Position numbers and translations under genes: made by a program. From an uncultured Hyphomonadaceae bacterium (lineage in GTDB: Bacteria > Pseudomonadota > Alphaproteobacteria > Caulobacterales > Hyphomonadaceae), in contig CALKFG010000001.1 in assembly GCA_938084575.1 (NCBI GenBank), forward strand, positions 87,548-151,547: 64,000 bases of DNA. The letters run 5' to 3'. A model generated the notes under the pieces. It saw only the letters and a program-made list of their open reading frames with translations. It was not told the origin of the DNA and did not search any database. Below, piece after piece: positions 25,233-34,301 of this stretch. Numbering within the stretch: position 1 is the first letter of the stretch; every line of letters starts with the position of its first letter.

Positions 25233-26882
25233 ATGGCAATGAACGGTATCAAATCTTACGACTATATCATTGTAGGTGCCGGTAGCGCCGGATGCGTCTT
25301 GGCCAACCGGCTGAGCGCTGATCCTGGCGTATCCGTCTGTCTGATTGAAGCGGGCAAACCGGACACATCCCTTTTTGTCCGGATGCCTGCCGGCGTTGGC
25401 AATCTGCTGAAATATGACAACCCCTTCAATTGGGGATTTTGGACCGCTCCGCAGCAGCACATGGATGACCGGACGCTCTACTGGCCTCGGGGACGTGTGG
25501 TGGGGGGGTCATCCTCCATCAATGGCATGATCTACATTCGCGGGCACGCCCGGGATTATGATCTGTGGCGCCAGAGCGGGCTAACGGGATGGGGCTATGA
25601 TGATGTTTTGCCCTATTTTCGGCGATCGGAATCGTTTGAGGGCGGTGAGGATGCCTTTCACGGTGGAGACGGGCCGCTCAACGTCACCAACAGCCCCATG
25701 GACAACCCTGTATTTGAACGCTTTATCGAGGCCGGACGCCAGGCCGGGTACAGCGTCACTGAGGACTTTAACGGAGCCCAGCAGGAGGGCTTCGGTCGGT
25801 ATCAAAGGACGATCTACAGGGGAGAACGCTGGAGCGCCTCATTTGCCTATTTGAGACCTGTCATGAAGGACCGGCCCAATTTGACCGTGAAATCAACGGC
25901 CTTGGTGTCAAGAGTGGTGGTTCAGGGGGGCAAGGCCACCGGCGTGGAGGTCGTGTCCAGCCGGGGCGCGCGCGCGGAGCTGATCCCGTGCGGCGGCGAA
26001 GTCATTCTGTGCGCCGGGGCCGTGCAGTCCCCTCAAATTCTGATGCTGTCAGGTATCGGACCGGCGGACTCCCTGCGGCGCCACGGCATTACCCCAGTTG
26101 CCGATGTGCCGGGCGTCGGACGCAATTTGCAGGATCATCTGGATGTCACTGTCGTGAACACCCTGACCGAGAAAATATCAGCCTATTCGGCTCAGGCCGG
26201 CTTGAAAAAGCTGACCGTCGCTTTGCGGTACCTGATGTCAAAGTCTGGTCCGGGTGCCGACAATTTCCTGCAGGCGGGTGCTTTCCTGAAGTCGCGGGAA
26301 GGGCTCGACCGGCCGGACATTCAATTACACCTGCTCAATGCCATGATGTTCGATCATGGCAACAGCCCTGCCGAGGGGGATGGGTTTACGCTGCACGCCT
26401 GCCAGTTGCGCCCGGAGTCCCGCGGAACAGTTGATCTCGCAACCTCGGACCCCTTTGATGCGCCCCTGATTGATCCGAATTATCTGGCGACCGAAGAGGA
26501 CCGCCGGATCATGCGGGACTCGGTCAAAATGTGCCGGGATATCTGTTCACAGCCGGCGCTTTCCAGTGTGACCGGAAAGGAAGTTCTTCCGGGGCTGGAG
26601 GTGCGCTCCGATGACGAAATAGATGCCTTTGTCCGTGCCAAGGGAGAAACGATTTACCACCCGGTCGGCACGGTTCAGATGGGGGTCCGGGAGGATGCCC
26701 CACTTGACCCGGAATTGCGCGTGCGCGGGGTTGAGGGCTTGCGCGTGGTCGATGCGTCCGTGATGCCCACTCTGATCGGGGGAAACACAAATGCGCCGAC
26801 CATCATGATCGCCGAAAAGGCCTCGGACATGATCCGCGGGCTCGCCCCGCCCCTGCCGGCAGAGGTCAAGGTTTCCGCCTGA
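25233..26882 (+). CDS. GMC-family choline/alcohol dehydrogenase-like oxidoreductase
   Basis: 549-residue FAD enzyme of the glucose-methanol-choline family. The N-terminal dinucleotide fold is YIIVGAGSAGCVLANRLS; the second signature GRVVGGSSSINGMIYIRG and the substrate-domain SGIGPADSLRRHGI follow; the C-terminal catalytic His is in HPVGTVQMG and the Asn in GGNTNAPTIMIAEK. Choline or a medium-chain alcohol (AlkJ type) are typical substrates. The start is set by GGGACAG near ATG 25233. It lies 84 bp upstream of a CaiD-like crotonase in the same direction. Confidence 0.88.
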   Translation: MAMNGIKSYDYIIVGAGSAGCVLANRLSADPGVSVCLIEAGKPDTSLFVRMPAGVGNLLKYDNPFNWGFWTAPQQHMDDRTLYWPRGRVVGGSSSINGMIYIRGHARDYDLWRQSGLTGWGYDDVLPYFRRSESFEGGEDAFHGGDGPLNVTNSPMDNPVFERFIEAGRQAGYSVTEDFNGAQQEGFGRYQRTIYRGERWSASFAYLRPVMKDRPNLTVKSTALVSRVVVQGGKATGVEVVSSRGARAELIPCGGEVILCAGAVQSPQILMLSGIGPADSLRRHGITPVADVPGVGRNLQDHLDVTVVNTLTEKISAYSAQAGLKKLTVALRYLMSKSGPGADNFLQAGAFLKSREGLDRPDIQLHLLNAMMFDHGNSPAEGDGFTLHACQLRPESRGTVDLATSDPFDAPLIDPNYLATEEDRRIMRDSVKMCRDICSQPALSSVTGKEVLPGLEVRSDDEIDAFVRAKGETIYHPVGTVQMGVREDAPLDPELRVRGVEGLRVVDASVMPTLIGGNTNAPTIMIAEKASDMIRGLAPPLPAEVKVSA

Positions 26883-26966
26883 ATCAGGGGGTCGTGGCGT
26901 CAGCCTTGATTCAGCACCTGCCATGCTTAATCTGACGCAAAACAGGTCAACAGGACGGAGGAACAC

Positions 26967-27746
26967 ATGGCAGACTCGGAATTCGTCAATACGCGTGTCG
27001 AAGGCAATTTGCTGATTGTCGAGATGAACCGACCGGAAAAGATGAACGCGCTTCATCCGCCCGCAAACAGGGCGCTGGGAAAGGTCTTCGATGAGTTTGC
27101 GGCCAACAAAGACCTTTGGGTCGCCATTATAACGGGTGCCGGCGACCGCGCCTTCAGCGCCGGAAATGATCTGCGGTATCAGGCGGAAGGGGGCGAGATG
27201 TTTCCCGTCCCATCCGGATTTGGCGGCTTAACCAACCGTTATGACCTCAATAAGCCGGTGATTGCGGCTGTGAACGGGGTGGCCATGGGCGGCGGGTTTG
27301 AAATTGCCCTGGCATGTGATCTGATCATTGCCGCGGACACTGCACGCTTCGCCCTGCCGGAACCCCGTGTGGGGCTGGCGGCCCTTGCCGGCGGGCTGCA
27401 CCGCTTGCCGCGCCAGATTGGCTTGAAGCAGGCGATGGGCATGATTCTGACGGGCCGCCATGTTCCAGCCGAGGAGGGCAAGGCCCTTGGTTTCGTGAAT
27501 GAGGTGGTTCCACAGGCGGAGCTGCTTGACGCGGCCAGGCGCTGGGCCAGCCTGATCATGGAATGCAGTCCGATGTCCATTCGTGCCTCGAAGCAGGCAG
27601 TTATGGGCGGACTGGACATCGCGAATTTTGAAGAGGCGTTCAAAACCCGGTTCCCGGCAATCATGGCCATGCTGAAAAGTGACGATTTTGTCGAGGGTCC
27701 AAGGGCTTTTGCAGAGAAGCGCAAGCCCAATTGGAAGGGCGAGTAA
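26967..27746 (+). CDS. Enoyl-CoA hydratase family protein (CaiD-like)
   Basis: 259-residue crotonase with both catalytic glutamates in place: E112 in GGGFE and E132 in LPEPRVGL, 20 residues apart as in rat hydratase. FSAGNDLRYQ supplies the oxyanion hole. The asparagine in AGND and the overall sequence are closest to carnitinyl-CoA dehydratase/crotonobetainyl-CoA hydratase. Paired with the GMC dehydrogenase it suggests oxidation of an alcohol or quaternary amine, but the substrate is unproven. Confidence 0.83.
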   Translation: MADSEFVNTRVEGNLLIVEMNRPEKMNALHPPANRALGKVFDEFAANKDLWVAIITGAGDRAFSAGNDLRYQAEGGEMFPVPSGFGGLTNRYDLNKPVIAAVNGVAMGGGFEIALACDLIIAADTARFALPEPRVGLAALAGGLHRLPRQIGLKQAMGMILTGRHVPAEEGKALGFVNEVVPQAELLDAARRWASLIMECSPMSIRASKQAVMGGLDIANFEEAFKTRFPAIMAMLKSDDFVEGPRAFAEKRKPNWKGE

Positions 27747-27815
27747 GACTGACCGCAGGGCGGGCGGCGCCGCGCGTCGCCGGCCCGGGCACATAAGGAT
27801 CGAAGGAGGATGACA

Positions 27816-28142
27816 GTGGTGAAGAAGCTGTCGGGCGCAGCCGGTAAAATCGTCGCGACCTTTTTCATGGTCCTCGTTCTTATCCTGCTGTCGGTCCTGT
27901 TCTTCCCCCAAGGATTCAACCTGGTGAACGATGCGGCCAATCACCTGGCCAATCTGGATGTCGTGCGCAATCCGCCGATCAGCGAACGTGGCAAGACGCT
28001 GAGCCGCCTGTTTATCAATGAGGCCTCTATTTTCGGGATACTGATCACGCTGATTGCGCGACTGGTGGTTGAGGTCCTGATCATGTGTGTGGCGTTTCTG
28101 GCGCAGCTCGTCGGCTCTGGTGGCCGGTCTGACGCCGCCTGA
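27816..28142 (+). CDS. Small membrane protein (DUF6460-like)
   Basis: 108-residue protein with two hydrophobic helices, FFMVLVLILLSVLFF (about 17-31) and ILITLIARLVVEVLIMCVAFL (about 75-95), and a polar loop between with NPPISERGKTLSRLFINEAS. The AAGGAGG at 27803-27809 abuts ATG 27810 with no spacer, so the real start should be GTG 27816 (6-nt spacing) or GTG 27819. The family is small and of unknown function; the DUF number is from memory. Confidence 0.6.
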   Translation: MVKKLSGAAGKIVATFFMVLVLILLSVLFFPQGFNLVNDAANHLANLDVVRNPPISERGKTLSRLFINEASIFGILITLIARLVVEVLIMCVAFLAQLVGSGGRSDAA

Positions 28143-28253
28143 TTGGGCGTCGGACCGGACAAACTGTGCCGCGGGAGCTGAGGAAAGTCAGGCGCATCTG
28201 CTTGCAAGACAGGGCGCAGTCGGTAAGGGAAGAGGTCAAAGGGAGCCTATGAT

Positions 28254-28466
28254 ATGAATCGCGAAGAAGTCCTGCGTCTCGAGGCGTATGTGAAGGAAAA
28301 ACTCAATCCGGGGCTTCGCCTGATCGCACGCAAGGAAACCGACGACTCGGTCGAAGTGTATCTCGGCGCCGAGTTTCTGGCGGTCGTCTACAAGGATACC
28401 GACGAGGGCGAGGTGTCATATTCGCTGAACATGACCGTTCTCGCCGAGGACCTCGCCGGCGACTGA
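28254..28466 (+). CDS. DUF3126 family protein
   Basis: 70-residue acidic cytoplasmic protein typical of alphaproteobacteria. The central VEVYLGAEFLAVVYKDTDEGE block defines the family. Function is unknown. AAAGGGAG precedes the ATG. It converges with phoH across a 9-bp gap. Confidence 0.85.
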   Translation: MNREEVLRLEAYVKEKLNPGLRLIARKETDDSVEVYLGAEFLAVVYKDTDEGEVSYSLNMTVLAEDLAGD

Positions 28467-28475
28467 TACGGGTCC

Positions 28476-29279
28476 TCAGAGGATCTCCAGCATGTCCGCG
28501 ACCAGAGGGTGGCGAACGACATCCTTGCCTTCAAGCCGGACAATAGCGGCGCCATCCAGCTTTTCGAGCCGGTCGGCGGCCTGGCTCAGCCCTGACAGTT
28601 CCGGAAGCAGGTCTGTCTGGGCGGGATCTCCGGTTACAACCATGGTCGAATGCCATCCGAGGCGCGTCAAAAGCATTTTGATCTGCGTGTAGGTGCAGTT
28701 CTGGGCCTCATCGATGACGACAAAGGCATTGTTCAATGTGCGGCCCCGCATGAAACCAATCGGTGCGATCTCGATCAGTCCTTCGGCCATCATGTGTTTG
28801 AGCTGGGCCGGGCTCAGGCGATCGGACAGGGCGTCATAGAGCGGTCGGAGATAGGGCGCGAGCTTATCCTCCATCGCGCCGGGAAGATATCCAATCTGTT
28901 CTCCCGCTTCCACCGCCGGCCGCGACAGAATGATTCGCGCAACATCTCCTTTCTGCAGTGCCTCGATGGCCTTGCAAATCGCGAGATAGGTCTTTCCGGT
29001 CCCGGCAGGGCCAACGGCAAAAACGAGAGATTTTTCGGTCAGGGCCATCAAAAGGTCGGCCTGATTCTGAGACCTTGGCTTTACTGTTTTCTGGTATTTC
29101 TGGGCCCGGTGTCCATGTGCTGGAACAAGCTTAGGTGGGCCATCGGTCTCAGCGGGATTCCACCCTGGTCCCGGTATTGTATACAGCTGGGGCTCTTGCG
29201 GTGCGTTGTTTTCAAAGAAGCTCGAGGCGTTGAATGTGGCTTGAGCTTTCTGGCGCTTTGCTGCAACCCGCTTTCCCAT
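28476..29279 (-). CDS. PhoH family ATPase
   Basis: 267 residues. A basic N-terminal tail of about 70 residues leads to a P-loop NTPase with Walker A GPAGTGKT (90-97), the PhoH block QNQADLLMALTEKSLVFAVG, Walker B FVVIDEAQNC and GDPAQTDLL (SF1 helicase-like motifs). PhoH proteins are ATPases associated with RNA metabolism. AAGGAG lies 6 nt before ATG 29279. An intrinsic terminator on the same strand ends only 21 bp upstream of the start, which points to a regulated leader or a separate small RNA. Confidence 0.88.
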   Translation of the reverse strand: MGKRVAAKRQKAQATFNASSFFENNAPQEPQLYTIPGPGWNPAETDGPPKLVPAHGHRAQKYQKTVKPRSQNQADLLMALTEKSLVFAVGPAGTGKTYLAICKAIEALQKGDVARIILSRPAVEAGEQIGYLPGAMEDKLAPYLRPLYDALSDRLSPAQLKHMMAEGLIEIAPIGFMRGRTLNNAFVVIDEAQNCTYTQIKMLLTRLGWHSTMVVTGDPAQTDLLPELSGLSQAADRLEKLDGAAIVRLEGKDVVRHPLVADMLEIL

Positions 29280-29300
29280 AAGTGTCTCCTTTTTGGTCAG

Positions 29301-29332
29301 AAAAAAGCCGCTGGGCCATCAGGCGCAGCGGC
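29301..29332 (-). terminator. Rho-independent terminator immediately upstream of phoH
   Basis: On the minus strand GCCGCTG-C-GCC loops (TGAT) to GGC-C-CAGCGGC: ten pairs with one C-C mismatch, directly followed by six T. This is the clearest intrinsic terminator in the window. No annotated gene on that strand ends here, so it should terminate a transcript beginning between about 29333 and 29518, either a phoH leader or an sRNA. Confidence 0.8.
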
Positions 29333-29518
29333 AACGAAACAGATTGGAAGTGGGACGTAACCGACCTGAACCATCGGCTCGGTGGCCTGAGGCGTTTCGG
29401 ACGTATCTTGAACATCCCGGTTTAGGCTCCCCGAATCTCTACTTGAATTACAGGTTAGCAGGGTTAATCCCGAATTAAATGCTGGCAGACATAAAAATTA
29501 TGAAAGGGAGGCTGGACT
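29333..29518 (-). ncRNA. Candidate leader or small RNA in front of phoH
   Basis: The 186 bp between the terminator and the gamma-carbonic anhydrase start contain no plausible gene; a short ORF starting at 29415 runs through the terminator into phoH and lacks a ribosome site. The terminator implies that RNA is made here from the minus strand. A transcript of about 100-200 nt is expected. I recognise no known family. Confidence 0.35.
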
Positions 29519-30052
29519 ATGGCTTTATACACGCTGGATGGGGTTAGCCCGACTGTTCCGACTTCCGGCAATTACTGGGTCGCGGATACAGCAACCGTTC
29601 TTGGCAACGTATTTCTGGAAGAAAATGCCAGCGTCTGGTTCAATGCGGTCCTCCGAGGCGACAATGACCCCATACTTGTCGGGGCGCAATCTAACATACA
29701 GGATGGCAGCATCCTGCACACTGACCATGGTTGCCCCTTGACCATTGGACGAGAGGTCACTGTCGGGCATATGGTGATGCTGCATGGCTGCGAGATTGGC
29801 GATCAGAGCCTGATCGGTATGGGGTCGACCATTCTTAACCGCGCCAAGATCGGACGGAATTGCATCATCGGCGCCAACAGTCTTATCCCTGAGGGCAAGG
29901 TGATCCCGAATAACTCACTGGTCATGGGCTCTCCGGGTAAAGTTGTCCGTCAAATCGAAGACAAGCATATTGCTCTGATAAAGGGATCTGCAGCGGTTTA
30001 TGTCGCCAACTGGAAACGTTTTGCCACTGGCCTGAAACCTTTCACACCCTGA
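29519..30052 (+). CDS. Gamma-carbonic anhydrase family protein
   Basis: 177-residue left-handed beta-helix protein. The metal histidines are in LHTDHG (about 66-71) and VGHMVMLHG (about 82-90), followed by hexapeptide turns such as IGMGSTILNRAKIGRNCIIGA and the typical C-terminal VMGSPGKVVRQ. It is YrdA/CaiE-like. A trimeric zinc enzyme is expected; activity as a carbonic anhydrase is uncertain for this subgroup. It starts divergently from phoH and converges with the PAS gene; the 7-bp space has a short ACACC/GGTGT stem at the stop. Confidence 0.9.
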   Translation: MALYTLDGVSPTVPTSGNYWVADTATVLGNVFLEENASVWFNAVLRGDNDPILVGAQSNIQDGSILHTDHGCPLTIGREVTVGHMVMLHGCEIGDQSLIGMGSTILNRAKIGRNCIIGANSLIPEGKVIPNNSLVMGSPGKVVRQIEDKHIALIKGSAAVYVANWKRFATGLKPFTP

Positions 30053-30059
30053 TGGTGTA

Positions 30060-30599
30060 TCAGACCAGCCGCAGCTTGCTGGGTCTTGGACGGGGCTCCG
30101 GGGGATAAAGCGCAGTCAAACGCTGGCGCCAAATCGGGCGCTGCATCAGTTGGGCGAATGGATCGAGGAGCTGAACAAGCCCAAGCAGTCTGGGCAGTTT
30201 GGTCGGTGCAATCTGACTTGTGGCAAGGGGGGCAAGGGTGATTTCCAGGCGCACGGTGTCCCCTGTCAGGGTTTCACCCAGCCCTCTCATGATACCTGGT
30301 CTCTCGGCGAACCGGACGCCGTTGAGGAAAGCGTGAGCCAGCGAGCGGTCGATTGGGGACCACAGGGACCCGAAATCATGATCGATAAGAGGGCGACCAA
30401 AAAGGGTTTCAATCTGCAGCCCACTGTTTCGGAATACCCAGTCCTGCTCTTCGATCTGATCCAGGACGAAAAGATTGGCCATCAGGTCTGCATGCTCACC
30501 GACCTCCGGACTGGCAAGATTGCCAGCTGTTTCCTGGTTTATCCTTTCCCATGCTTTCAGAAGTGTCTTGGTGTTTGGGTGAAATATTTTTTGCCTCAT
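30060..30599 (-). CDS. PAS-domain protein of the PAS_5 type
   Basis: 179 residues. The family pattern WERINQETAGNLASPEVGEHADLM, then LFVLDQIEEQDWVFRNSG and PLIDHDFGSLWSPIDR, belongs to the alphaproteobacterial PAS_5 group (DUF1488-like neighbours omitted). There is no output domain, so it is presumably a stand-alone sensor or adaptor. ATG 30599 has AAAAGGGACAG upstream; the longer frame to 30674 is not supported. Confidence 0.7.
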   Translation of the reverse strand: MRQKIFHPNTKTLLKAWERINQETAGNLASPEVGEHADLMANLFVLDQIEEQDWVFRNSGLQIETLFGRPLIDHDFGSLWSPIDRSLAHAFLNGVRFAERPGIMRGLGETLTGDTVRLEITLAPLATSQIAPTKLPRLLGLVQLLDPFAQLMQRPIWRQRLTALYPPEPRPRPSKLRLV

Positions 30600-30875
30600 C
30601 TGTCCCTTTTCCCCAGCCGAGCTGAGGGGCGCGTTTGCCCCGTTACATGCGTTGTTTGGACAGTGTCTTCGCAAGCTTCACGCCAGTTTTTTTTCGCCTG
30701 TCTGGGGAATTCTGCTGCACTTGGCGCAGCTCTTCTTCCCTCAAGGGAATTTACAGATACGCTGTTCTCCTATGGGTGGAATAGTGGCCCAAGACGAAGC
30801 GATCGGGTGTGTTGATCGGCTGGCGCCGACAAAACCGGCTGGCTGTTATCTTTTGACGCCTGAGAACGAAGGGCC
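30600..30875. other. 276-bp stretch without a recognised gene
   Basis: This segment separates two minus-strand genes. It contains one T8 run (about 30687-30694) with no stem on either side and short open frames without ribosome sites. I see a likely promoter region for the PAS gene near its left end but nothing definite. Confidence 0.3.
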
Positions 30876-31250
30876 TTAGTGTTTTTTCTGCAGCAGCAGG
30901 GCGGCTGCCGCGAAAAGCAGAGCTTCGAAGACCGCATACGTCCAATTTGTCATCGTGGCACTGTCCCCAGCGATAAAAGAGGCGAGGCGGCCGATCACAT
31001 AGCCGCCCATATATGACAAGATGAACCAAAGTGCAGGTCGGGCCATGTCGTGACGCAAGGCCCCGGCAAGGCAGAGCGCGCCAGCCCCCAGACTCACCCC
31101 ACCAAAAACACCCCGCATTTCGAAAAGGCCCGCCGGGCCGCTCACAGTCACCCCAAGTTGGGACGTCATTTGCGCAGGATCGATGGCGGACCATATCCCA
31201 AAACCAAGGAACATCGCCGCCACAAACAGTAGAAAAGATCTGATCAGCAT
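30876..31250 (-). CDS. Small four-helix membrane protein, DUF4345-type
   Basis: 124 residues with four hydrophobic segments, a pattern like DUF4345: FLLFVAAMFLGFGIW, an Asp-Pro-rich turn, the MRGVFGGVSLGAGALCL block, WFILSYMGGYVIGRLASFIAG and a C-terminal helix. It has no known function. A start at 31274 would add MRHSISSK; neither start has a good ribosome site. 30600-30875 upstream of the neighbouring PAS gene is empty, with only a T8 run that has no stem. Confidence 0.7.
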   Translation of the reverse strand: MLIRSFLLFVAAMFLGFGIWSAIDPAQMTSQLGVTVSGPAGLFEMRGVFGGVSLGAGALCLAGALRHDMARPALWFILSYMGGYVIGRLASFIAGDSATMTNWTYAVFEALLFAAAALLLQKKH

Positions 31251-31374
31251 TTTAGACGATATAGAGTGCCGCATAATTTTGGCGAGATGTCGGCCTGACC
31301 TTGCCTTCCGATCCCGACAGCGTGAATAAGTTCGGCAGGACAATGTATAAATCCACTGAGGAGGGGCGGCCCTT

Positions 31375-32025
31375 ATGACAACACGAATTGATGCGGTGAT
31401 CTGGGATTTTGGGGGTGTGATCACATCGTCTCCGTTTGACGCTTTTGCCCAATATGAGATCGACCGCGATCTCCCCAGAGACTTTATTCGACTTGTGAAT
31501 GCACGAAATGGTGACACCAATGCCTGGGCGCAGCTCGAACGATCGGAGGTTAATGCCGCGGAGTTCGATGTCCTTTTCAGACAGGAGGCCCTGGAGCTTG
31601 GCCATGATGTTTCAGGTAAGGATGTTCTCGAGTTGCTGTCGGGTGGGCTGCGCCCCGCGGTTGTCGGTGCACTGAAGGTCTGCAAAGCTCGGGTGAAGGT
31701 GGGGTGTATTACCAATAATGCGCCGGTCGGAAAGGGGGCGTCGATGACGTCTGATCCGGACCGGGCCCAGCAGGCGCAGGCTGTTCTGGACCTGTTTGAT
31801 CATGTTATTGAAAGCTCTAAACTGGGCATCAGAAAGCCTGATCCCAGAATATATGAAATGATGTGTGAGGCGCTCGAGGTTTCGCCCTCTCATTGTGTTT
31901 ATCTCGATGATCTCGGGATCAACCTAAAGCCTGCTAGAGCCATGGGGATGACCACGATCAAGGTGCTGAATGAAGACCAGCTATTGGCAGATCTTCGTCA
32001 GGCCACGGGATTTGAGGGGCTCTAG
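31375..32025 (+). CDS. HAD-superfamily hydrolase, soluble epoxide hydrolase N-domain type
   Basis: 216 residues. Motif I is VIWDFGGVI: the nucleophilic Asp (about residue 10) is present, but the second Asp is a Gly, as is usual in the sEH-N/ACAD10-like subgroup. Motif II is in CITNNAP, motif III is LGIRKPDP, and motif IV is YLDDLG. It should be a phosphatase of small molecules or a dehalogenase-like enzyme. It runs straight into a TTG-started lipoprotein gene 2 bp beyond. Confidence 0.83.
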   Translation: MTTRIDAVIWDFGGVITSSPFDAFAQYEIDRDLPRDFIRLVNARNGDTNAWAQLERSEVNAAEFDVLFRQEALELGHDVSGKDVLELLSGGLRPAVVGALKVCKARVKVGCITNNAPVGKGASMTSDPDRAQQAQAVLDLFDHVIESSKLGIRKPDPRIYEMMCEALEVSPSHCVYLDDLGINLKPARAMGMTTIKVLNEDQLLADLRQATGFEGL

Positions 32026-32027
32026 GA

Positions 32028-32636
32028 TTGCGGCTTTGGGCGGTTCTATTCGGTATCCTGATCAGCGGCTGCGGCAATGATGGCGGCCGACAGACTGAGT
32101 CGCTTCGCGTGAGGGTCACTGCTGCGCCCACTGTGACCCGTCCTGTCACAAGGCCTTTGGTCAGACCTGCCCTAACAACAGAGGTCCTTGCCCAGATCGT
32201 CTTTTTGAAGGCAATTATTCAAGCCGACTTGCGGAGCCGGCCTGTTCGGGCAGCGCAGCCGGAACCGGCTGTTGTATCGAATTCCATCCATCAACTGCAT
32301 CGCGCTCACCGGGACGGGCTTCGGCGTTCGGGGATTGATCCACCGGACCAGCTCGGTCTTGTGAGTGATGGCCCATACGGCCGGCGCCAGTGGGGTGATG
32401 AGACCGCATATGTCTGGCCGGATCTGGCTGCTCCTGGAGCAGATGACCCGATGCCCGAATTGCTCAGTTTTTCAGGCCGGGCGCGTCTGAGAACATTGGT
32501 GGGAGAAGTGGAACTGACGGGTATAGGTCCGGGGCAAGGCTATCCGGGCGCACACACAGCGATCGCCGAAGATGGGCGCTGGTTGTATTTCCCACATCAA
32601 GCTGAGACCGACACGATAGGAGATGGTGATGGCTGA
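32028..32636 (+). CDS. Predicted lipoprotein of unknown function
   Basis: 202 residues. A short signal peptide ends in LISGC, a good lipobox, so the mature N-terminus is a lipidated Cys at 15. The rest is Arg/Pro-rich with a C-terminal segment rich in Gly/Pro ([13 protein letters not shown] turns). I recognise no family. A TTG start is supported by GAGGGG overlapping the preceding stop region; no ATG is in frame. It overlaps the PCD gene by 8 nt, so it belongs to the HAD-lipoprotein-PCD operon. Confidence 0.5.
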   Translation: MRLWAVLFGILISGCGNDGGRQTESLRVRVTAAPTVTRPVTRPLVRPALTTEVLAQIVFLKAIIQADLRSRPVRAAQPEPAVVSNSIHQLHRAHRDGLRRSGIDPPDQLGLVSDGPYGRRQWGDETAYVWPDLAAPGADDPMPELLSFSGRARLRTLVGEVELTGIGPGQGYPGAHTAIAEDGRWLYFPHQAETDTIGDGDG

Positions 32637-32928
32637 GAAAATAGACCTGCAGGACCTTCTTGCGGGCTTGTCTGGATGGGCGGCGGCCGAGGATGGGCGC
32701 GAAGCGATTCAAAAGACTTACCACTTTAAGGACTTTAAGGCAGCGTTTGCCTTTATGACGGCGTCGGCCCTTAAGGCTGAGCAACTGGACCACCACCCCG
32801 AATGGTTCAACGTGTATTCACGTGTCGACATAACCCTGACCACGCATGATGCCGCCGGCGTGACCCGCCTCGACGAGGAACTTGCCCGCTTTATGGACAA
32901 TTTGGCCGGGCATCTGGCGCCGTCCTAG
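32629..32928 (+). CDS. phhB: 4a-hydroxytetrahydrobiopterin dehydratase (PCD/DCoH)
   Basis: 99-residue enzyme that dehydrates 4a-hydroxytetrahydrobiopterin formed by aromatic amino-acid hydroxylases. The core [20 protein letters not shown] contains the paired catalytic histidines and Glu/Trp; [17 protein letters not shown] completes the fold. AGGAG directly abuts ATG 32623, so translation should begin at ATG 32629, 6 nt on. No hydroxylase gene is adjacent. Its stop overlaps the convergent MFS stop at CTAG. Confidence 0.88.
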   Translation: MAEKIDLQDLLAGLSGWAAAEDGREAIQKTYHFKDFKAAFAFMTASALKAEQLDHHPEWFNVYSRVDITLTTHDAAGVTRLDEELARFMDNLAGHLAPS

Positions 32929-34154
32929 GACGCGGCACGCCGAGTCAGGGTCAGCATGGCATAAAGGGCAAGGCAGGAAATCATCCCTGCAGATGCCAGA
33001 AGCGGAAGTTGCGGGGATAATTGATAAAAGGCTGCGCCGATGAGTGGGCCGAAAATAAAACCGGCAGGTGGGGCGGCCGCCAGCAGGGCTGCAGCCGAAG
33101 CCTGTTCGTCCCTTTCAACTGACATTGTTCCCAGCGCATTGGCCGAAGGTACGGCCAGAGCCGCCCCCGCTCCAACCACCAGGAAAGCAACGCAGACGCT
33201 CCAATAGGGCTGGCTTATATCCGCTGCAACATAACCGGCAGCCACGAGGGCCAGTCCAATGGGCAGCATTTTGCGGGGATCAGGACGTCTTGGCTGAATA
33301 AATCCGAACTGTACGACCACCATCATAACGGCCAGACAGGCAAAAACGATACCTGTTGATAACACCACATCGGCTTCTTCCAATCCGTAGCGGTCCTCCA
33401 GAAACCAGCCAAGCGTTTGCTGGATCATGCCGATCGCGACGAAATAGGTGAACAGAAAAACCAGGTGGGGAAAAACCCTTGGGTCGCCCATAGCCAAGGG
33501 CTTGGCCTTGCGGCTTTTTTTATCGACCCGACGTGTGGGTGGCAGCACAAAGCCGATTGTGACCCCAAAGGTCAGGCAGAGAATGATCGACCCCCAGAGC
33601 GGAACCAAAGCCCCGAAGGGCGCGAGCAGGGCAGCGCCTGCGGGGCCGATGATGGACCCGACGCTCATGGCAGCGCCCAACATTCCCAGCCCGACTGCGC
33701 GATTTGCTGGCGTGGTTGCATCGGTCATGGCCGCCATGGATGCTGGCTGCAGGCCCGGAGACAGAAGTCCAAACCAAATTCTGACGAAGACCAGCGAGAA
33801 AAACATCGTCGCCCCCGTGAGTATGCCGGCCAGAGCCGCCTCAAGGGTGAAGAGGAACGCCATATTGGTGAAGCCCATGGCCATCAACGAAAACACCATG
33901 ACACGTTTGCGGCCATATCGGTTCGCCCAGTTACCCCATACGGGGATCATGAGAGTGTAGATGGCGGCTGACAGCGTCAGAATACCGGCAACCTCGATTT
34001 CCGACAGGCCAGCGGCTCTGGCAACCGGAGCCACAACAACGAAATTAATCGTCATGCCGGCACCCATGGCAACGCTGGCCAGTGCAATCATAGCCTGTTG
34101 TAAGGACGACAGCGGTAGAAGCGGCGTGTCCGGGGAGGGGGGGGAGTGTGTCAT
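32925..34154 (-). CDS. MFS transporter
   Basis: 409-residue protein with about 12 transmembrane helices. The motif A-like [16 protein letters not shown] lies between helices 2 and 3, and the second half carries a weaker repeat. It belongs to the drug/sugar exporter-like branch, with substrate unknown. The stop overlaps the PCD stop by 4 bp. It is divergent from the MBL-fold gene across about 150 bp that should contain both promoters. Confidence 0.82.
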   Translation of the reverse strand: MTHSPPSPDTPLLPLSSLQQAMIALASVAMGAGMTINFVVVAPVARAAGLSEIEVAGILTLSAAIYTLMIPVWGNWANRYGRKRVMVFSLMAMGFTNMAFLFTLEAALAGILTGATMFFSLVFVRIWFGLLSPGLQPASMAAMTDATTPANRAVGLGMLGAAMSVGSIIGPAGAALLAPFGALVPLWGSIILCLTFGVTIGFVLPPTRRVDKKSRKAKPLAMGDPRVFPHLVFLFTYFVAIGMIQQTLGWFLEDRYGLEEADVVLSTGIVFACLAVMMVVVQFGFIQPRRPDPRKMLPIGLALVAAGYVAADISQPYWSVCVAFLVVGAGAALAVPSANALGTMSVERDEQASAAALLAAAPPAGFIFGPLIGAAFYQLSPQLPLLASAGMISCLALYAMLTLTRRAAS

Positions 34155-34301
34155 AGTATGAGCCGTATCTCTTCCTCAATCAGATCCGGCCCCGAACGGC
34201 AATCAGAAATGTTGCGGATACTGGTTTTCTGTCTGACCCGGCACCCGGGCTGACCCATGGTGAGGCTTGGTGAACCCCGGTCGGTGTGCGAACACCCTTC
34301 C

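Noticed and set aside
26881..26912. Possible stem GAATCAGGG/CCTTGATTC after the GMC gene
   Set aside because: The loop is 14 nt and no T run follows, so it is too weak to call.
28180..28250. GAGGAAAGTC followed by AGACAGGGCGCAGTCGG, resembling the core of RNase P RNA
   Set aside because: Only two short core-like words match; the gap holds about 110 bp, much too short for rnpB, and the conserved 3' half is absent.
30687..30694. T8 run that might end a terminator
   Set aside because: No stem of useful length precedes it on either strand.
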